From Zoroaster sp. YZ-2022 (taxonomy: Eukaryota; Echinodermata; Asteroidea; Forcipulatida; Zoroasteridae), in NCBI GenBank assembly GCA_029582265.1, contig CM055830.1, positions 31,785,172-31,849,171 of the forward strand: DNA of 64,000 bases, read 5' to 3'. A program made the position numbers and the translations under genes. The notes beneath the pieces were generated by a model, which saw only the letters and a list, made by a program, of their open reading frames with translations, did not search any database and was not told where the DNA came from. Below, piece after piece: positions 52,272 to 64,000 of this stretch. The first letter of the stretch is position 1; each line of letters begins with the position of its first letter.

Positions 52272-53914
52272 TGTTTGATCCACATACATTCTAAAACCAG
52301 AATATTCACACCCTGTTGTGTTCACTCTAATCTCTGCAAAATACTGCTGTACATTGACCTGTGTGAACAGTACCCATGGTAACTATGTTTTCTTAATATA
52401 AAATGTCTATTTTCAAAACCCAATTTGGCAGCTCCCAGTGACCCATGCTGCCCTCATCAAACTCCCAAAACAATCCAGGGTATTGTGAACAAGTATGACT
52501 CATAGTCGTGGTATTGGTGGTTTTTAACCAAACACAACTATTACCAGTGCCTTGGATCATCAATATTACTTTCTTGGTATTAGACTGGTTAGAACAAGTT
52601 TAACCGTGAACAGACTTGGTACAAGGGTGCAAATTACTGTATAACCATCTGAAAAGGCCAAGCAGGTGTGCGTGCATGAAAGGTTTTTGGCATAATTCTC
52701 AAAAACGGAAATTGTTTAATCTTACTTAACATCAATTACGTTTATTTTCAGTGCTTAGCTGTAATGTTTTAATAGTTACGTGTATATGGGGCTCAGATAT
52801 TTCTATTGTAGGTCTGTTTTGTTAATTAGTGCATTTCTGTTTTGCAGTTAGGCTACCCCTAAATTGGTTTCGTCGGTTTATCTGTTGTCCTTGAGTAACC
52901 TCACCTGGTTAGATGAACGAAGAAAAAACAATACTTAACTTTTGTTCCTTTGCTTCATAAATAAACTTGTGTAAAAACTATTTTGAAATGGAATCTCTTT
53001 TTTATTGAAAGGAAAAACTCTTTTTAAACAGCACAACATGCAATTATCACATTCCTTAGCTTCAAAGTAACTGGTTCATATACTAAATTGATGTAATAAA
53101 TTCATTCAAAATTAGTTAAAAGCAATTCTATGAAAAAACAATTCTAGTGGAATTTGTTACTTTGTTTTTAGTCCAACTCATGTGACATTGGATCTTCAAA
53201 AAATGCATTCATTTACACTTTTACTATTGAGGGCAAGGAACGTTTGTCAGATAAAATGGAAGCAGGAAATATTTTAATTCATTCCCATACTAATTTTATC
53301 AACAGATTGGAACAGAAAAATATCCATGACTGGCTATTAAAAAAAATAATTTCTGAAAGGATGATCAACCATTTTAAAAATAGTTTTTACAATGATCTTC
53401 GAGTTACTGCTGGATTTAAATTAATTAAGTACATGTATCATCCCAAATCAGAAAGTTAAACCCTAACATACAATCTGCTTTTAAACAAAATTTACAATCA
53501 TTGCTAATTTTTAACTGTAAATTTTGAATTTTCCCTTTCAAAGTAATGTTTTTCATTGTAGTGCATACTGTACATACATGTATGTCTTATTAATAGTAAT
53601 GATGTGATGCCAGGGTTTTGATTTCCAAGTGGGAAGTTCAAGTTACTGTTTTCATTTGCCCAAAGATAAGTTTCCCCGCTGCTTTTGGAACTTTAAAAGG
53701 TAAGGAATACCCAACTGAAAGTGTCACTGATGACATTCTCTGTATATTCCAATTTCCAAAAAGCAGCTTCCAGTTTACATGTAAAAAATGTAGCACATGG
53801 GAACTAACTGTTTACTGTAACTTTGCCAAAAATTCCAGAGTTGAAATAGAGTACATTTTTCTGTAAGTGCTCATACTCATACTTGTGTAAAGGTACACAA
53901 CTACAATTGGAGTA

Positions 53915-54385
53915 GGTGTACTTGTACTTTTACTCATACTTGAGTAATTTTTTTCATCCACGATATATCAGCAAATATATATTGCGATTTTTGATAGTAT
54001 CTCGATTATTTTTTTCATTCGTGCATGATTGCTTTAGCGCCGATAAACATGCACGGGTATGTACCCCTCTACAAGCATCACAGCAAATCGTAAATTCGTT
54101 TACATAGCGTGTATGTACTTATGAAGTAGTTCGCTTTTGTTTCTCACTTCCAAAAGCTGAAAAGACTCCCTAATTTTGTTTCTGTTGAATTTCTGGCTTG
54201 ATTCACAATGGCGATTTTATTTATTCAGGATATATATTTTTTTAATCGCGATTTGGCGATATCTCGATAACTTAAAAAGGTTCTCGATATTGTAATCAAA
54301 TAAAAAAAGGTATCGTGATATTCGATATTATCGTGTTATTATCGTGTTACAAGCTTACTAGTAGGCCTACTCGTACTCATTAAAA
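53915..54385. mobile_element. CACGATA-type TIR element, nested
   Basis: CACGATATATCAGC ... ATATTATCGTG ends with mirrored ATATCTCGAT motifs. The surrounding TACTCATACTTGAGTA / TACTCGTACTC sequences suggest it sits in another small repeat. Confidence 0.5.
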
Positions 54386-54676
54386 GGCATTCAACTACAA
54401 GACTGTAATTTCTAATCATCAAAAAGAAAACTTTTAAGGGTCTGAAGTACTGATCCTCTGAATTGTTTTATTTTTAACAAATGCCTTTCAGATAAAAATA
54501 TTTAAATTTGTACAAGTATTTATTTATTATACTGATGTACTGTAACTTAAAAAATGTTACTTAACACTGCAAAGGAGGTGTGGGAAAGGTTCTTGGTGTT
54601 GTGAAAGTGAAAGGTTAATAATTATTGACCTTTTAGAAATTTACACTGATTTTGCCATTACTTTGATTAACAACAG

Positions 54677-54925
54677 TTAGGCCAAAATAAAGTCTCCAGT
54701 TTCTTGTCTCCGCGCCGTCCCCTCAGACCCGTGCATGGCATTTTTATTTATTTATTTCTTTTTTGCTATGAAACGATGTCCAATTGCAGCCAAAATTGCT
54801 GGATCGATGGGAATTCTGCCGTGCTGTGTTTTAAAGGAGTTTTTCATATAGTGGTATGAACATTTGCCCGATTTGTGTGGCCTCTCTTAGCCACCATACT
54901 TTGTGTATGTAGGAAATTTGGTTAG
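54677..54925 (+). mobile_element. AGGCC-TIR MITE, copy h (3' part lost)
   Basis: TTAGGCCAAAATAAAGTCTCC start, body to TGTATGTAGGAAATTTGG. Confidence 0.8.
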
Positions 54926-55664
54926 ATTCCAATAACCACGACAATTCGGGGGGTCAATTTTTTATTATTAGATAAACCATTAATAATCCACTTGATTAAA
55001 AAAAAAACATTTAAAATTGTTTTTAATTCATACCAATCAATATAACAGCACCAAAAAATTAAGTTTGGTAAATACACTCTTCACAGGACCTTTAACTCCA
55101 AGTCTGAAACACTTTTAATGTATGGTAGGGCATCAGATCAATTAGTGACTCAGTTAATAGAATCACTCATGGATTTTCTATAGAAGTGTGCCACCAATGC
55201 ACCTCTTCAAAATCCCAGTGCCCCCATTCAGGATACTATGTCGCACATTTAGTTACAATGGCAATGACTTAATCCATACATTGAGTACAACAGATTAAGA
55301 GTACATTACAGATCATCAGTATTAAGCACAGTTGACAATATATTGAGTGTAAATTACAGTTTGACAGGATTTATACATTTTGAAACTTGGCAGTATTACC
55401 AACATGGAAAGAAAAAAATGAAGCATTACCCTGCTCAACCATATATCCTTCCCCTTGAAAAACAAAATTTTTAAACAATTGATGTCATACAGTCATTATC
55501 TTGGAATACAATGTGTACAACATTTATTTGGTGAAGAACTTTATTTTCAACCGTCTCATTTTCAAGAAATATTTCATGAAACTAATCTGTGAAAATTTCA
55601 TCACATAGGTGCTCACGTTTTTGAGAAAATAACAAAAAACTGTTACATTTTTATTTGTAAATGT

Positions 55665-55888
55665 TTAAAGGGGCAATATCGTCATGAGCAACAGGGCATT
55701 GAATCGGAGTGCTAGTTTTAGATTATTTCAGTGACTTAAAATAATACCCCACATAATAAGGTCATATTACCGTTGCTGCTGCATAAATGAGCCAGTAATT
55801 TTCAGTCACTGTGTTCATCTTAAACAAGGACACCTTTTCCATGCCCTGTTGAAAGTCTGCTCTGATCGTGACGATGTTGCCCCTTTAA
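55665..55888. mobile_element. TTAAAGGGACA MITE, copy 6
   Basis: TTAAAGGGGCAATATCGTCA ... GACGATGTTGCCCCTTTAA. Its right TTAA is the left TTAA of the next element. Confidence 0.85.
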
Positions 55889-56074
55889 CAAAAAATTGCC
55901 GAACAATGTTTTGTAAATTCAATAAAAATAACAATTCCTGTTATCTCAAAAATGATAACAAAGTCATATCTCAAGATGACTGATACATGAATCAACTTTA
56001 CACCAAGCAAGGTTTTAGATTGATTTTTGTAAATTTTAAAATCTGGTAATTGCCAATGTTGTACCTTCACTTAA
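55885..56074. mobile_element. TTAAAGGGAAGGTACA-type MITE between two others
   Basis: The left end is degraded (TTAACAAAAAATTGCCGAAC); the right end is clear (GGTAATTGCCAATGTTGTAC CTTCACTTAA). It shares both terminal TTAA with its neighbours. Confidence 0.65.
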
Positions 56075-56304
56075 AGGGGCAGTATTGTCACGATCAGAGC
56101 AGACTTTGAAAGGGCATGGAATCTATGTCCTAGTTTAAGATGAACACAGTGACTGAAAATTACTGGCTCATTTATACAGCAGCAACGGCACTATGACCTT
56201 ATAATGTGGAGGTACACATACATGTATTATGGCAGTCACTAAGTTAATCTAAAACTAGCTTTCCGATTCCATGCCCTGTTGATCGTGACGATACTGTCCC
56301 TTTA
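56071..56304. mobile_element. TTAAAGGGACA MITE, copy 7
   Basis: TTAAAGGGGCAGTATTGTCA ... GACGATACTGTCCCTTTAA, near full length (234 bp). Confidence 0.85.
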
Positions 56305-58169
56305 ATAAATTAAACTTTTCCTTTAGTTTTTAAAATTTATTTTGATGTTGGTCATCAGGGTTTGGACAGGAAATTTCATTATAGGAAATCGATCATTACT
56401 TGCTGTCATATATTATTGCTTCATTAGAAACTTGACTCCTATGTGAATGGAAATGGTTACTTTTAAATGTCACAGGTGTGATGGTGATGGAGATACACAC
56501 TGCATATGGCTATTTTAAGCTCAAGTTTGCCCAAAAAAACTTTAATCTTGGTAAAATATTATCAAGGTCAGTTCAGCAAAGAGTTCTGTTATGAATTAAG
56601 CATTTATTAATCATTTAAGATATAACTGTTAAAATAGGGCGTTTTTTTTAGATACTTTGAGATCCCTGGAGAAAACTGTACTCTAAAAATAAAGTATAAA
56701 GTATACTTGAGACACGAGGTGCCCGAAAAGGTTCTTTTCAGAATCCTGTACCTCACATAAAGATATCAGTAGTCCACCATGCAAAGCTTCAAACCTTATA
56801 TAAAATTTAAACTTAAAAAATGTAACTTAACTCTACAAATGAGCTGTTGGCAGAGTTTAGTCAGCAATACCTTTGGGTGTCTTTTGGATGCCCATAGCCT
56901 AGACACCCTGTTTTATTTGAAATACACACATATGTAAAAGTGTTTTAAGTTAAATGGTTGTTCTTTCATATTTTAAAATTTGGCTTGTGTTTACATGTAG
57001 CTTTGATGGTTTTCTGTATAAAGTTAAATTTTATTCTGTAATTCTTGATATAATTAATATTTTAAATAATATTGTCAAACGCCTGCCAACATTTTTTTAA
57101 TAGAGTGGGTGCAATACAATTATTATTATAAATATTTGGACACCTTATTTTTCAAACAAAAACACAATCCTGTCGTATACTCTGGCTATTGGTAAATTGT
57201 TTGAGTTTAAACACTGATTTTGCACTTTTTCTGATTAACAGAACATTGGTTACTTTTACAGTCATCATGCTCATCCCCTAACTAAACCAAACCTAAACCT
57301 AAATTTCTAAATGTTCTATATCATGAAGGGGATCAGCTTTCTCATACTACTCCCTCCCCCTCAACTTGAAAAAATTAACTGTGTCACAAATTGTTCCCTC
57401 TTCAAAATCCCTGTGCCACCAGTGACCCTTCCCCCTTTAAAAAAATCAGGATTAATGCTACTGACAGATCCCTCACCTGAACAAAACAAGTACATGTATG
57501 TCACAAATGTTAAACTACACTGTTAGCTATAAGTCTCCACTGATATTTAACTTTTCCTATAAGAAAATTACATGTTGGACTTGACAGGAAATTATTATAG
57601 GAAATAAGGCATTTCTTGCTGGCATTTATGGATCATTACAGAGTTAATGCTTGGACTCCCCATGTAACTGATTACCCTTTAAATGTCACTTTATGGCCTC
57701 GGCTTTTTTAAGCTCAAGTTTGTTCAAAAGTTCAGGTAGTATTACAACTTAGTTGATCAAAAGATTATGTTATAAATTTAGCATCCATTCATTATTTCAC
57801 ATGGAAAGTTCTCTTAGAGTTTTTAAAGGGAGTGTACACCTTTGGTAAAATAACAGAATTATAATCCAAAAACTTACTTGATGTGAAATCTGTTATAGTT
57901 CCTAAAATATCCTGAGAAATCCTGACATGCTGTTGTTATTGTTGTTGTTGTTGTTTGTTTTTGTTTTGTGGGGGTAACGTAAAATGTATTTCAAATTTGA
58001 AATCACAGTTGTAATCCATTTCCACGTTAAAATGCAGTTATTGTATGTCCCGTCATATTTCATTTACGTAGAAACATACTGTTTTAGCCGAGCTTCCGAC
58101 ATATATGTGTCCTGTGAATTATTTCACTTCAAAGTATTTATTTTCTTTCTAAAAGGATATAATAATTGT

Positions 58170-58200
<31 letters not shown>

Positions 58201-58512
58201 TTGGTATTTGGTAGAATAGCCAAAACATGGGTGACACATCTTTAACATGCATTTCATCTGTTTAGGAATTTTGTGCACATTGAGGATGTGTGTAGTACAT
58301 ATAGTCCCCAAAGAATTGTACAAGTACATATGGAAAGTATCCAAACTGTCTTAATTAAGTTTTGGCTTTCCAGAGTTAGTCACTGTGCGTTTCATACTGC
58401 AAGTGTAAAGGGAATCCCCACATGCATACCGACATCCTTTGTATGCAGCATTCCATGAAAGGTGGTTGTCAGAACATATTCACCAAGTGCTCTTGTTGCT
58501 CTTTTATTTTGC

Positions 58513-58727
58513 TTAAAGGGACAATATCGTCACGATCAGAGCAGACTTCCAACAGGGCATGGAATCAGTGTCCTGCTTTAAGCGACTGAAAATTACTGGC
58601 TCAGTTATGCAGCAGCAACGGTAATAATGACCTAATCGTAGGGGGTATTATTTTCAGTCACTGAGTTAATCTAAAATCAGCACTTCGATTTCATGCCCTG
58701 TTGATTGTGATGATATTGCCCCTTTAA
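58513..58727. mobile_element. TTAAAGGGACA MITE, copy 8
   Basis: TTAAAGGGACAATATCGTCA CGATCAGAGC ... GATGATATTGCCCCTTTAA. Confidence 0.88.
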
Positions 58728-60048
58728 CAAATGTATTTGCTTGCAAGCATTTCTGTTACTAGCTTAACAAAATTGGAGTCCCATCTCTGAAAAGCAAGGC
58801 ATTTGGTTGCACAAAACATTTTTATCAAGTTCATAGCATTCCATAGCAATTTGTATTCCTAAACTAAGCAGACAAATATATATGCTTTAATACTGAAAGG
58901 TCCTTCAGAAGCAGTTCTATGAAACTGAGCCCTGTATGTAGTCATACAATGTTACTATATTCATAAGTGATTTGATTGTTATGAGGGCAAAGTGATTCCT
59001 ACAGTAGCAATGATGAGGTACTCATAGGAATTCGCAACAGGAAATCACCAACTTGAAGGAAATCTATGTAGCAAATCAGGCCTAGGAAGAGGAAATTTCC
59101 GATGTCAGTCATTATAAATTCCGAGCCTGCGTGACATGCTAAGTATTTTCGTGTAGGATTGTTTTTGGCACTGCACACTGTCTTGAGGTTAGCTTCTGAG
59201 CTACATCGTCATGACAGAGGAGCTTTGGAGTGTTTTATAGCCCCTCCCCAAAAAAAGATTCATTATAGAACTTAGGCTAAGCATGATAATTGATTAAAAC
59301 CCTTTTAAAACTATTCACTCATGCCCTTTTCATATTTAATAACTGGAATGGTCATTAATTGTGGCACCTCTTCAATGTTTTTAAGCCATATAAATCAGGG
59401 CTGTTTAAAAATATCTTTAGTACAAATTGATTTGATGAAACATTTCCACAGTTTCATAAAATGAATACAAATAAAACAAATTATGTCTTTTTACTATTTT
59501 TCTCATTAACAACACAGGGAAATAAGTTGAAACTTTCACAGGTTGGTCTCTGTATCTCATAATTCTTTAAAAGTATAGATGCATACATAAATTTCTACCA
59601 ATTGGTTACCAATGTACGTGTGTTCATGTATGATTAAAAAGTTTCCATGGTTGTTTGTTCACAGTAGTACCTTTTTTGGGAGAAAGTGTGGTCTGATGAA
59701 GAATATTTGAGTTGTAAAATTCAGTCCACCACAACTTGACATTATCATAAGGACGGTAATGACACTGAGACTATGGGCTGCTTTCCCTAGCTTAAAAGCC
59801 CCCACACGACAACCTTGGCTGGCTTGATGAAGATTATTTTCCGTCCTGATGGCGGTCAAAACACACTGAACGAAACATCAACACTTCTTCTCTGAACCAC
59901 TCAAAACCAAACTAAATTGTGTTTGTCTATGGCTACTCAAAAGAGAATATTTTCACATGGTGTCACCGCAGACAGTCTTTACCTACAATAAATAACAATG
60001 ACACAATGAACAAAGCAGAAACTTTGACAGGTTTTTTTTTCTTTATAT

Positions 60049-60425
60049 ACATGGAGTGCCATGGCCGAGTGCCATGGCGGAGCGGTTTAGTGCATCGGAT
60101 TTGTGTTCTGATGGCTGATTTGTAAGAATGTGGGTTCGAATCCTGACCGCGACCGTGGTGCTTATGTCCTTGAGCAAGACACTTTACCATAATTGCTTCT
60201 CTCCACCCAGAAGTAAATGGGTACCTGTGAGGGCAGAGTTGATTGTTGTGTTTGATTAGCCCTATATGCGCCGTAATGGCAGCAACTGTAGTATACTCCC
60301 CAGGGAGCTGAGATGGTTTCAGGAATGATTTATGCGCCTGATGAGCAGGGGTAATAATGTAATGCGCCTTGAGCACCAGTTTGGTGGATACATGCGCTAT
60401 ATAAGTCTAAATTATTATTATTATT
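60049..60425 (+). mobile_element. tRNA-derived SINE, family A, copy with duplicated 5' end
   Basis: GTGCCATGGCCGA occurs twice in a row (60056 and 60071) before CGGTTTAGTGCATCGG. Then come GGGTTCGAATCC, the core and the tail CGCTATATAAGTC with (ATT)n. Confidence 0.85.
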
Positions 60426-61194
60426 ACACATAAAAATTACCTTTTTGTTCACTGTTTAGTTGGCTAACTGCAAGTACACCTATTTGAGCTTTTTTCTAAT
60501 TTGACCTTAAATAACTTCAAATGACCCTGAAAAACTTTTTAAATTACCTTCATGTGTACATGACAAGAGTCTTACAACATATGGATGAAATTACAGACAT
60601 TTTAACAAAAGCGTGTACTGGCTTTAAGTTCATGAGTGAAAACTTTTGACAGCCTGTTGCCAATAGCAACCAACTGTGAGTCAGTCTATGGAATACAGAC
60701 TGAATCATAATGTGTACACACGCACGCTTGAACAATCTGTACATCCGGCTGCATAGAAATAGTGGCACATAGAGGCCTTACTAAACACCGAGCACAAACT
60801 TTCAAGTGAGGTGGGAAATTGTACCGAACTTAAATACTTAACTCCCAGTTCTTGATCCAAGGATTTGCAAAAATACTCAAGAAACTCTTCAGGTTGGTTA
60901 ACATTGTAATCACCTGTACATTGTCAACATAGTGTGAGTATTTTTTAGTTTTCTTGTGTTGCTTTCTTGCAGATATGAATTCATCCTGGGAATGGTTATT
61001 AGGTGTTGTTTAAAGCCAGTATTCACTAGTGCACCTTTACTTCAGGGGTTGAAATTGCCACTAGCCTGAGACTAATGTAATAACAGAAATGCGAAGTTTG
61101 GTAATCCAAGGGCTAGTAGTGTGCACCAAAAAAAATTAACTTAACTTTTCGTACCACCCCAGTTATCACAATTTGGTTTCCTGTTTTATCTCAG

Positions 61195-61415
61195 ATTTCC
61201 ACTGATGGATAACTTTTAACATGCCCAAAGCCAAGGAATTATGGCAAGCCGAAAGATCTACAGAAAGACGCGGTCGGATCCTCGCAGTGAACGCCGTCAC
61301 ACGTCATTACTGGGAGGAAGGTTACATGCAAGGTATTATGACACCTTATCTAGTGCAAGAAGATCTAGGAATTCAAATCTGTCATTAGCCATCACAAAGT
61401 CTGTGCCCGAGTTGG
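61195..61415 (+). CDS. Candidate exon of an unidentified gene, two overlapping frames
   Basis: A good acceptor (TTTTATCTCAG) precedes 61195 and a strong donor (GTTGG|GTAAGT) follows 61415. The ATG at 61221 opens MPKAKELWQAERSTERRGRI..., which stops inside the exon or could leave through a donor at about 61332. The ATG at 61241 opens a Ser/Arg-rich frame (MASRKIYRKTRSDPRSERRH...) that reaches the donor in phase 1. I recognise neither frame. Confidence 0.35.
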
Positions 61416-61879
61416 GTAAGTCTCTTCAATTTTTAATTTATATTTATTTATTTTATTTTTTTGGGGGGGGGGGGGGGTTTGAGTCCTACTGGAGTTGCAT
61501 GTGGAATTTTTTTCTGCAAACATTTGAAAACACTGAGTTAACAGTGCTTTATAAATGCATCTGTGAAGGACAAAGAATCTAATCAAAATAAATTGTCTCA
61601 TACTTTTGCATTTATCCACAGGTGCCTGTATCTTGTATAGGTTTCAGTATGCAGCACTTAAACATTTTGCCATTGGAACTCTAAAAAAACTTTACTCCTA
61701 GGGCATACATGTATAACCTAATAGTATTAACATTGCATTTAAAACAGTTACTATGGGCACCTGGACACAGTTTTGGTCACTTGTTTTTTAATAGTAGAAA
61801 CTTGGACACTGTTACATGTATGTATTTTATCTATTGTGACTGGAAATATTCCTATCAGTCCTTTGGGTGTAACTTTACA

Positions 61880-62115
61880 CACATTATTACCATGGAAACA
61901 GTACTACCATGGAAATAGTTTTAACATGGAGACAGTATTTTTGTGTATACCTTATTACCATGGAGACAGTATTACCATGGAGACAGTATTACCGTGGAGA
62001 CAGTACTGTGGATACAGTATTACTGTGGATACACTATTACCGTGGATACAGTTTTACCATGAAGACAGTATTACCATGGACACAGTCTTCCCATGGAGAC
62101 AGTCTTACCATGGAT
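61880..62115 (+). repeat. 18-bp minisatellite (TTACCATGGAGACAGTA)
   Basis: About 12 units with CCATGG/CCGTGG variants. Because 18 is a multiple of three, the frames stay open (ITMETV/YYHGDS-like). Not read as a gene. Confidence 0.9.
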
Positions 62116-62696
62116 GCATGTATGAACATGTACGTGTTTCAAAAACTTCATGAATTGCATATATTATGTAAATTTACGAATACATACAAGTAGTTTGAAC
62201 TTTATCCATCTATACTGAAACTGCCTAATCATAGGTTACATTAAGTGCTTGACTCTTAGATAACAGTCTTGTGATAATGTTGCATGACATGTACATGTAC
62301 ACACGTACTCATAACAGAGCTGTGCGGATCAGAATACTAGAATATTCATAAGGACCACTTTCATGTAAACATGTATCCAACCAAAAATATTCAAGAAGTT
62401 AGATTGTCATGATGAGCACATGGTACATGTAGATATTGGGCATTCCATTGAGTGCATTCCATTGTGATTGGTCAAAAGTTGTAGCTTATTGTCAAACTTC
62501 ATTTTATGCACTGTTTTGCATACAATATACAGTGCATACATGTAGTGGGCTGATTTACATTTGCATCGTGTACATGTAGGCTAATGTACACATTCTATTA
62601 TGATTGTTGAAATATTTGTGGTCTTTGTATGCAAATTAATACTGTATATTTGGGGTAAAAACACTACAGAAGAAAGTTAGCAAGACATGTGGCAAC

Positions 62697-62849
62697 TGGG
62701 CTCGATTTCACAAAGCACTAAGATTCATCTTAAGATGAGTTGTTAGTATTACCACAGTGATTTGTATTGTGACATCACACTTTGCTAAGCAATTAAGATT
62801 GATACACAGTTAAGATCAATCTTAGCTCTTTGTGAAATCGGCCCCTGCA
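62697..62849. mobile_element. Foldback MITE (GGGCTCGATTTCACAAAG)
   Basis: GGGCTCGATTTCACAAAGCA and GCTCTTTGTGAAATCGGCCC form the ends, with inner AAGATTCATCTTAAGATG mirrored. About 150 bp. Confidence 0.85.
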
Positions 62850-64000
62850 GGTTACATACATGTGTAACGTACAGTAGGTCATGTATCAACACGAGTTCAT
62901 GCTTGTGTACATAGACTGTATGTGTGTACGTATGTGTACACACCAAGGGTCTCCCATTGTTCTTTCTATTATTCCATTGGTGCTCTATTATTCCAAAGGA
63001 TTTGTACACAAAGTTGAACCACATTGTTAGCCAGGATTTAGAAATACGGTGTCCAAATTTGCTGGAAATTTCAAAACAGGGTGTCCAAATTGTTGACTTA
63101 CAATACTTTTACATGTAAATGACAGATGAAATAGGGTGTCCAAAATTGAAAATGGGGGTCCAAACGACAGCCAGACACCCCTCTGGCTAATACTATGATG
63201 AGTTGAACCAAGGACTTTGGTCAACAATTACTGCAGAACTGTGGACCTTTTGTTCCCCCGATGAGTCCTCAGTAAAACCTGCATGGCATCAACACAAGTA
63301 GCACATATGACAAATGTAAATGTAACTGACTTCTTTAATCCTACACGTTCAGTCAATTCAATGCCACTTGTTTGGAGATGTCGGCTCCCAACAGCAGGAT
63401 ATTCAGTGCATTTTTTAATGTACAGTGAACAACTTCACTTGTATCGCATAGCAAAATGCTACCCAGAATTCACAAATTACTAATTCATAATTTGCTAATT
63501 AAATTTAATTATTCACAATTAGTATTAGATAAACACAAATCTTTCTGCCAACAACTTTTCATACAAATTTTATTTTTGAACGAAATCATTCCCTGATCAT
63601 ATTTTTCGCTATTCCTTCGGTCTGTTATTTCTATCTGTTCAAAATAATTATTTTTAGAAAATAATTATTTGTAGAAAAAAAAGCAATCAAATACCCTAAA
63701 GTGACAAATTTCACAAACAAATTGTTAGTGGCATGTTTTAACAGTGATGAAGTTATGATATAAATTTATTGCGAGCCCCGTCATACAAATTAATTTAAAT
63801 ACATACACTGTACTTATAATTAATGTTAGATCATGCTTTTTGATAATTATTTTGTAATATTTAATTTTAAACTATTTAGTTTCCTTTCTTTCGGAATAGT
63901 ATACATTTTCATATTCAGAACAAAACTGTTGAGAATTACCGGTGACATTGTGAAAAACACAGGCAGTACATCTTAAAGATGTTTGTGAATGAATTACAAA

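Larger units (their letters stand above)
50241..61194. other. Gene-free stretch, AT-rich with MITEs
   Basis: No conserved exon was recognised in either strand across about 11 kb. Contents are the TTAA MITEs listed separately, one AGGCC MITE, one SINE, a CACGATA-type TIR element and simple repeats ((GTT)n near 57935, (TTTA)n at 58165-58199). 52300-53900 and 56900-57800 show nothing beyond AT-rich unique sequence. It could be intergenic or a large intron. Confidence 0.6.
61416..64000. other. 3' edge of window, no gene recognised
   Basis: Contains a G15 run near 61464, the 61880-62115 minisatellite, the 62697-62849 foldback and AT-rich sequence to the end. 62850-64000 shows no repeat or exon I can name. 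Confidence 0.5.

Noticed and set aside
61773..62153. 126-codon open frame rich in YHGDSITMET-like repeats
   Set aside because: Created by the 18-bp minisatellite; no start context or homology.

Overview
This window is a piece of an intron-rich animal genome, AT-rich and packed with short non-autonomous transposons. Four conserved metazoan protein genes can be rebuilt exon by exon, with splice sites and reading phases that agree. The combination of animal gene families, introns of about 1 kb, GT-AG splice sites, TTAGGG-type motifs and tRNA-derived SINEs suggests a marine invertebrate deuterostome. An echinoderm such as a sea star is my best guess. That is inference; the sequence alone does not fix the species.

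Layout. 43-4385 (+): XRCC2, a RAD51 paralogue, complete from ATG to stop. 5969-27039 (-): GTF3C4 (TFIIIC90), spread over at least 15 exons, its introns full of repeats, including an internally deleted LINE at 13.9-16.0 kb and a 63-bp minisatellite at 10-11.2 kb. 27040-27320: a 281-bp head-to-head promoter interval. 27321-35476 (+): METTL18, complete in 8 exons. 38599-44967 (-): PNPO, complete except for its first few codons. XRCC2 and GTF3C4 converge, GTF3C4 and METTL18 diverge, and METTL18 and PNPO converge. From 45.4 to 64 kb no known gene is recognisable. One or two splice-flanked open exons at 50.2 and 61.2 kb may belong to an unidentified plus-strand gene.

Function. The four genes serve unrelated housekeeping tasks: homologous recombination, RNA polymerase III transcription, histidine methylation of ribosomal protein uL3, and vitamin B6 salvage. 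They do not form a pathway. The only regulatory coupling visible is the shared GTF3C4/METTL18 promoter, where both start regions carry the YY1-like core AAGATGGC.

Repeats. Most of the non-coding sequence belongs to about a dozen families with terminal inverted repeats (TIRs). They include several TTAA-flanked families, one with telomere-like TTAACCCTAAC ends, a hAT-like family ending TAAGGCTGTGC, and a roughly 380-bp family ending AGGCCAAAAAAAGTC. There are also two tRNA-derived SINE families, several minisatellites, and a perfect 50-bp palindrome flanked by an exact 8-bp duplication. No prokaryotic-type system, CRISPR array or intact autonomous transposon was found. The most unusual items are the minisatellite growing inside a TIR element, the chained TTAA insertions, the 50-bp palindrome, and a phase-preserving 279-bp optional intron in XRCC2.
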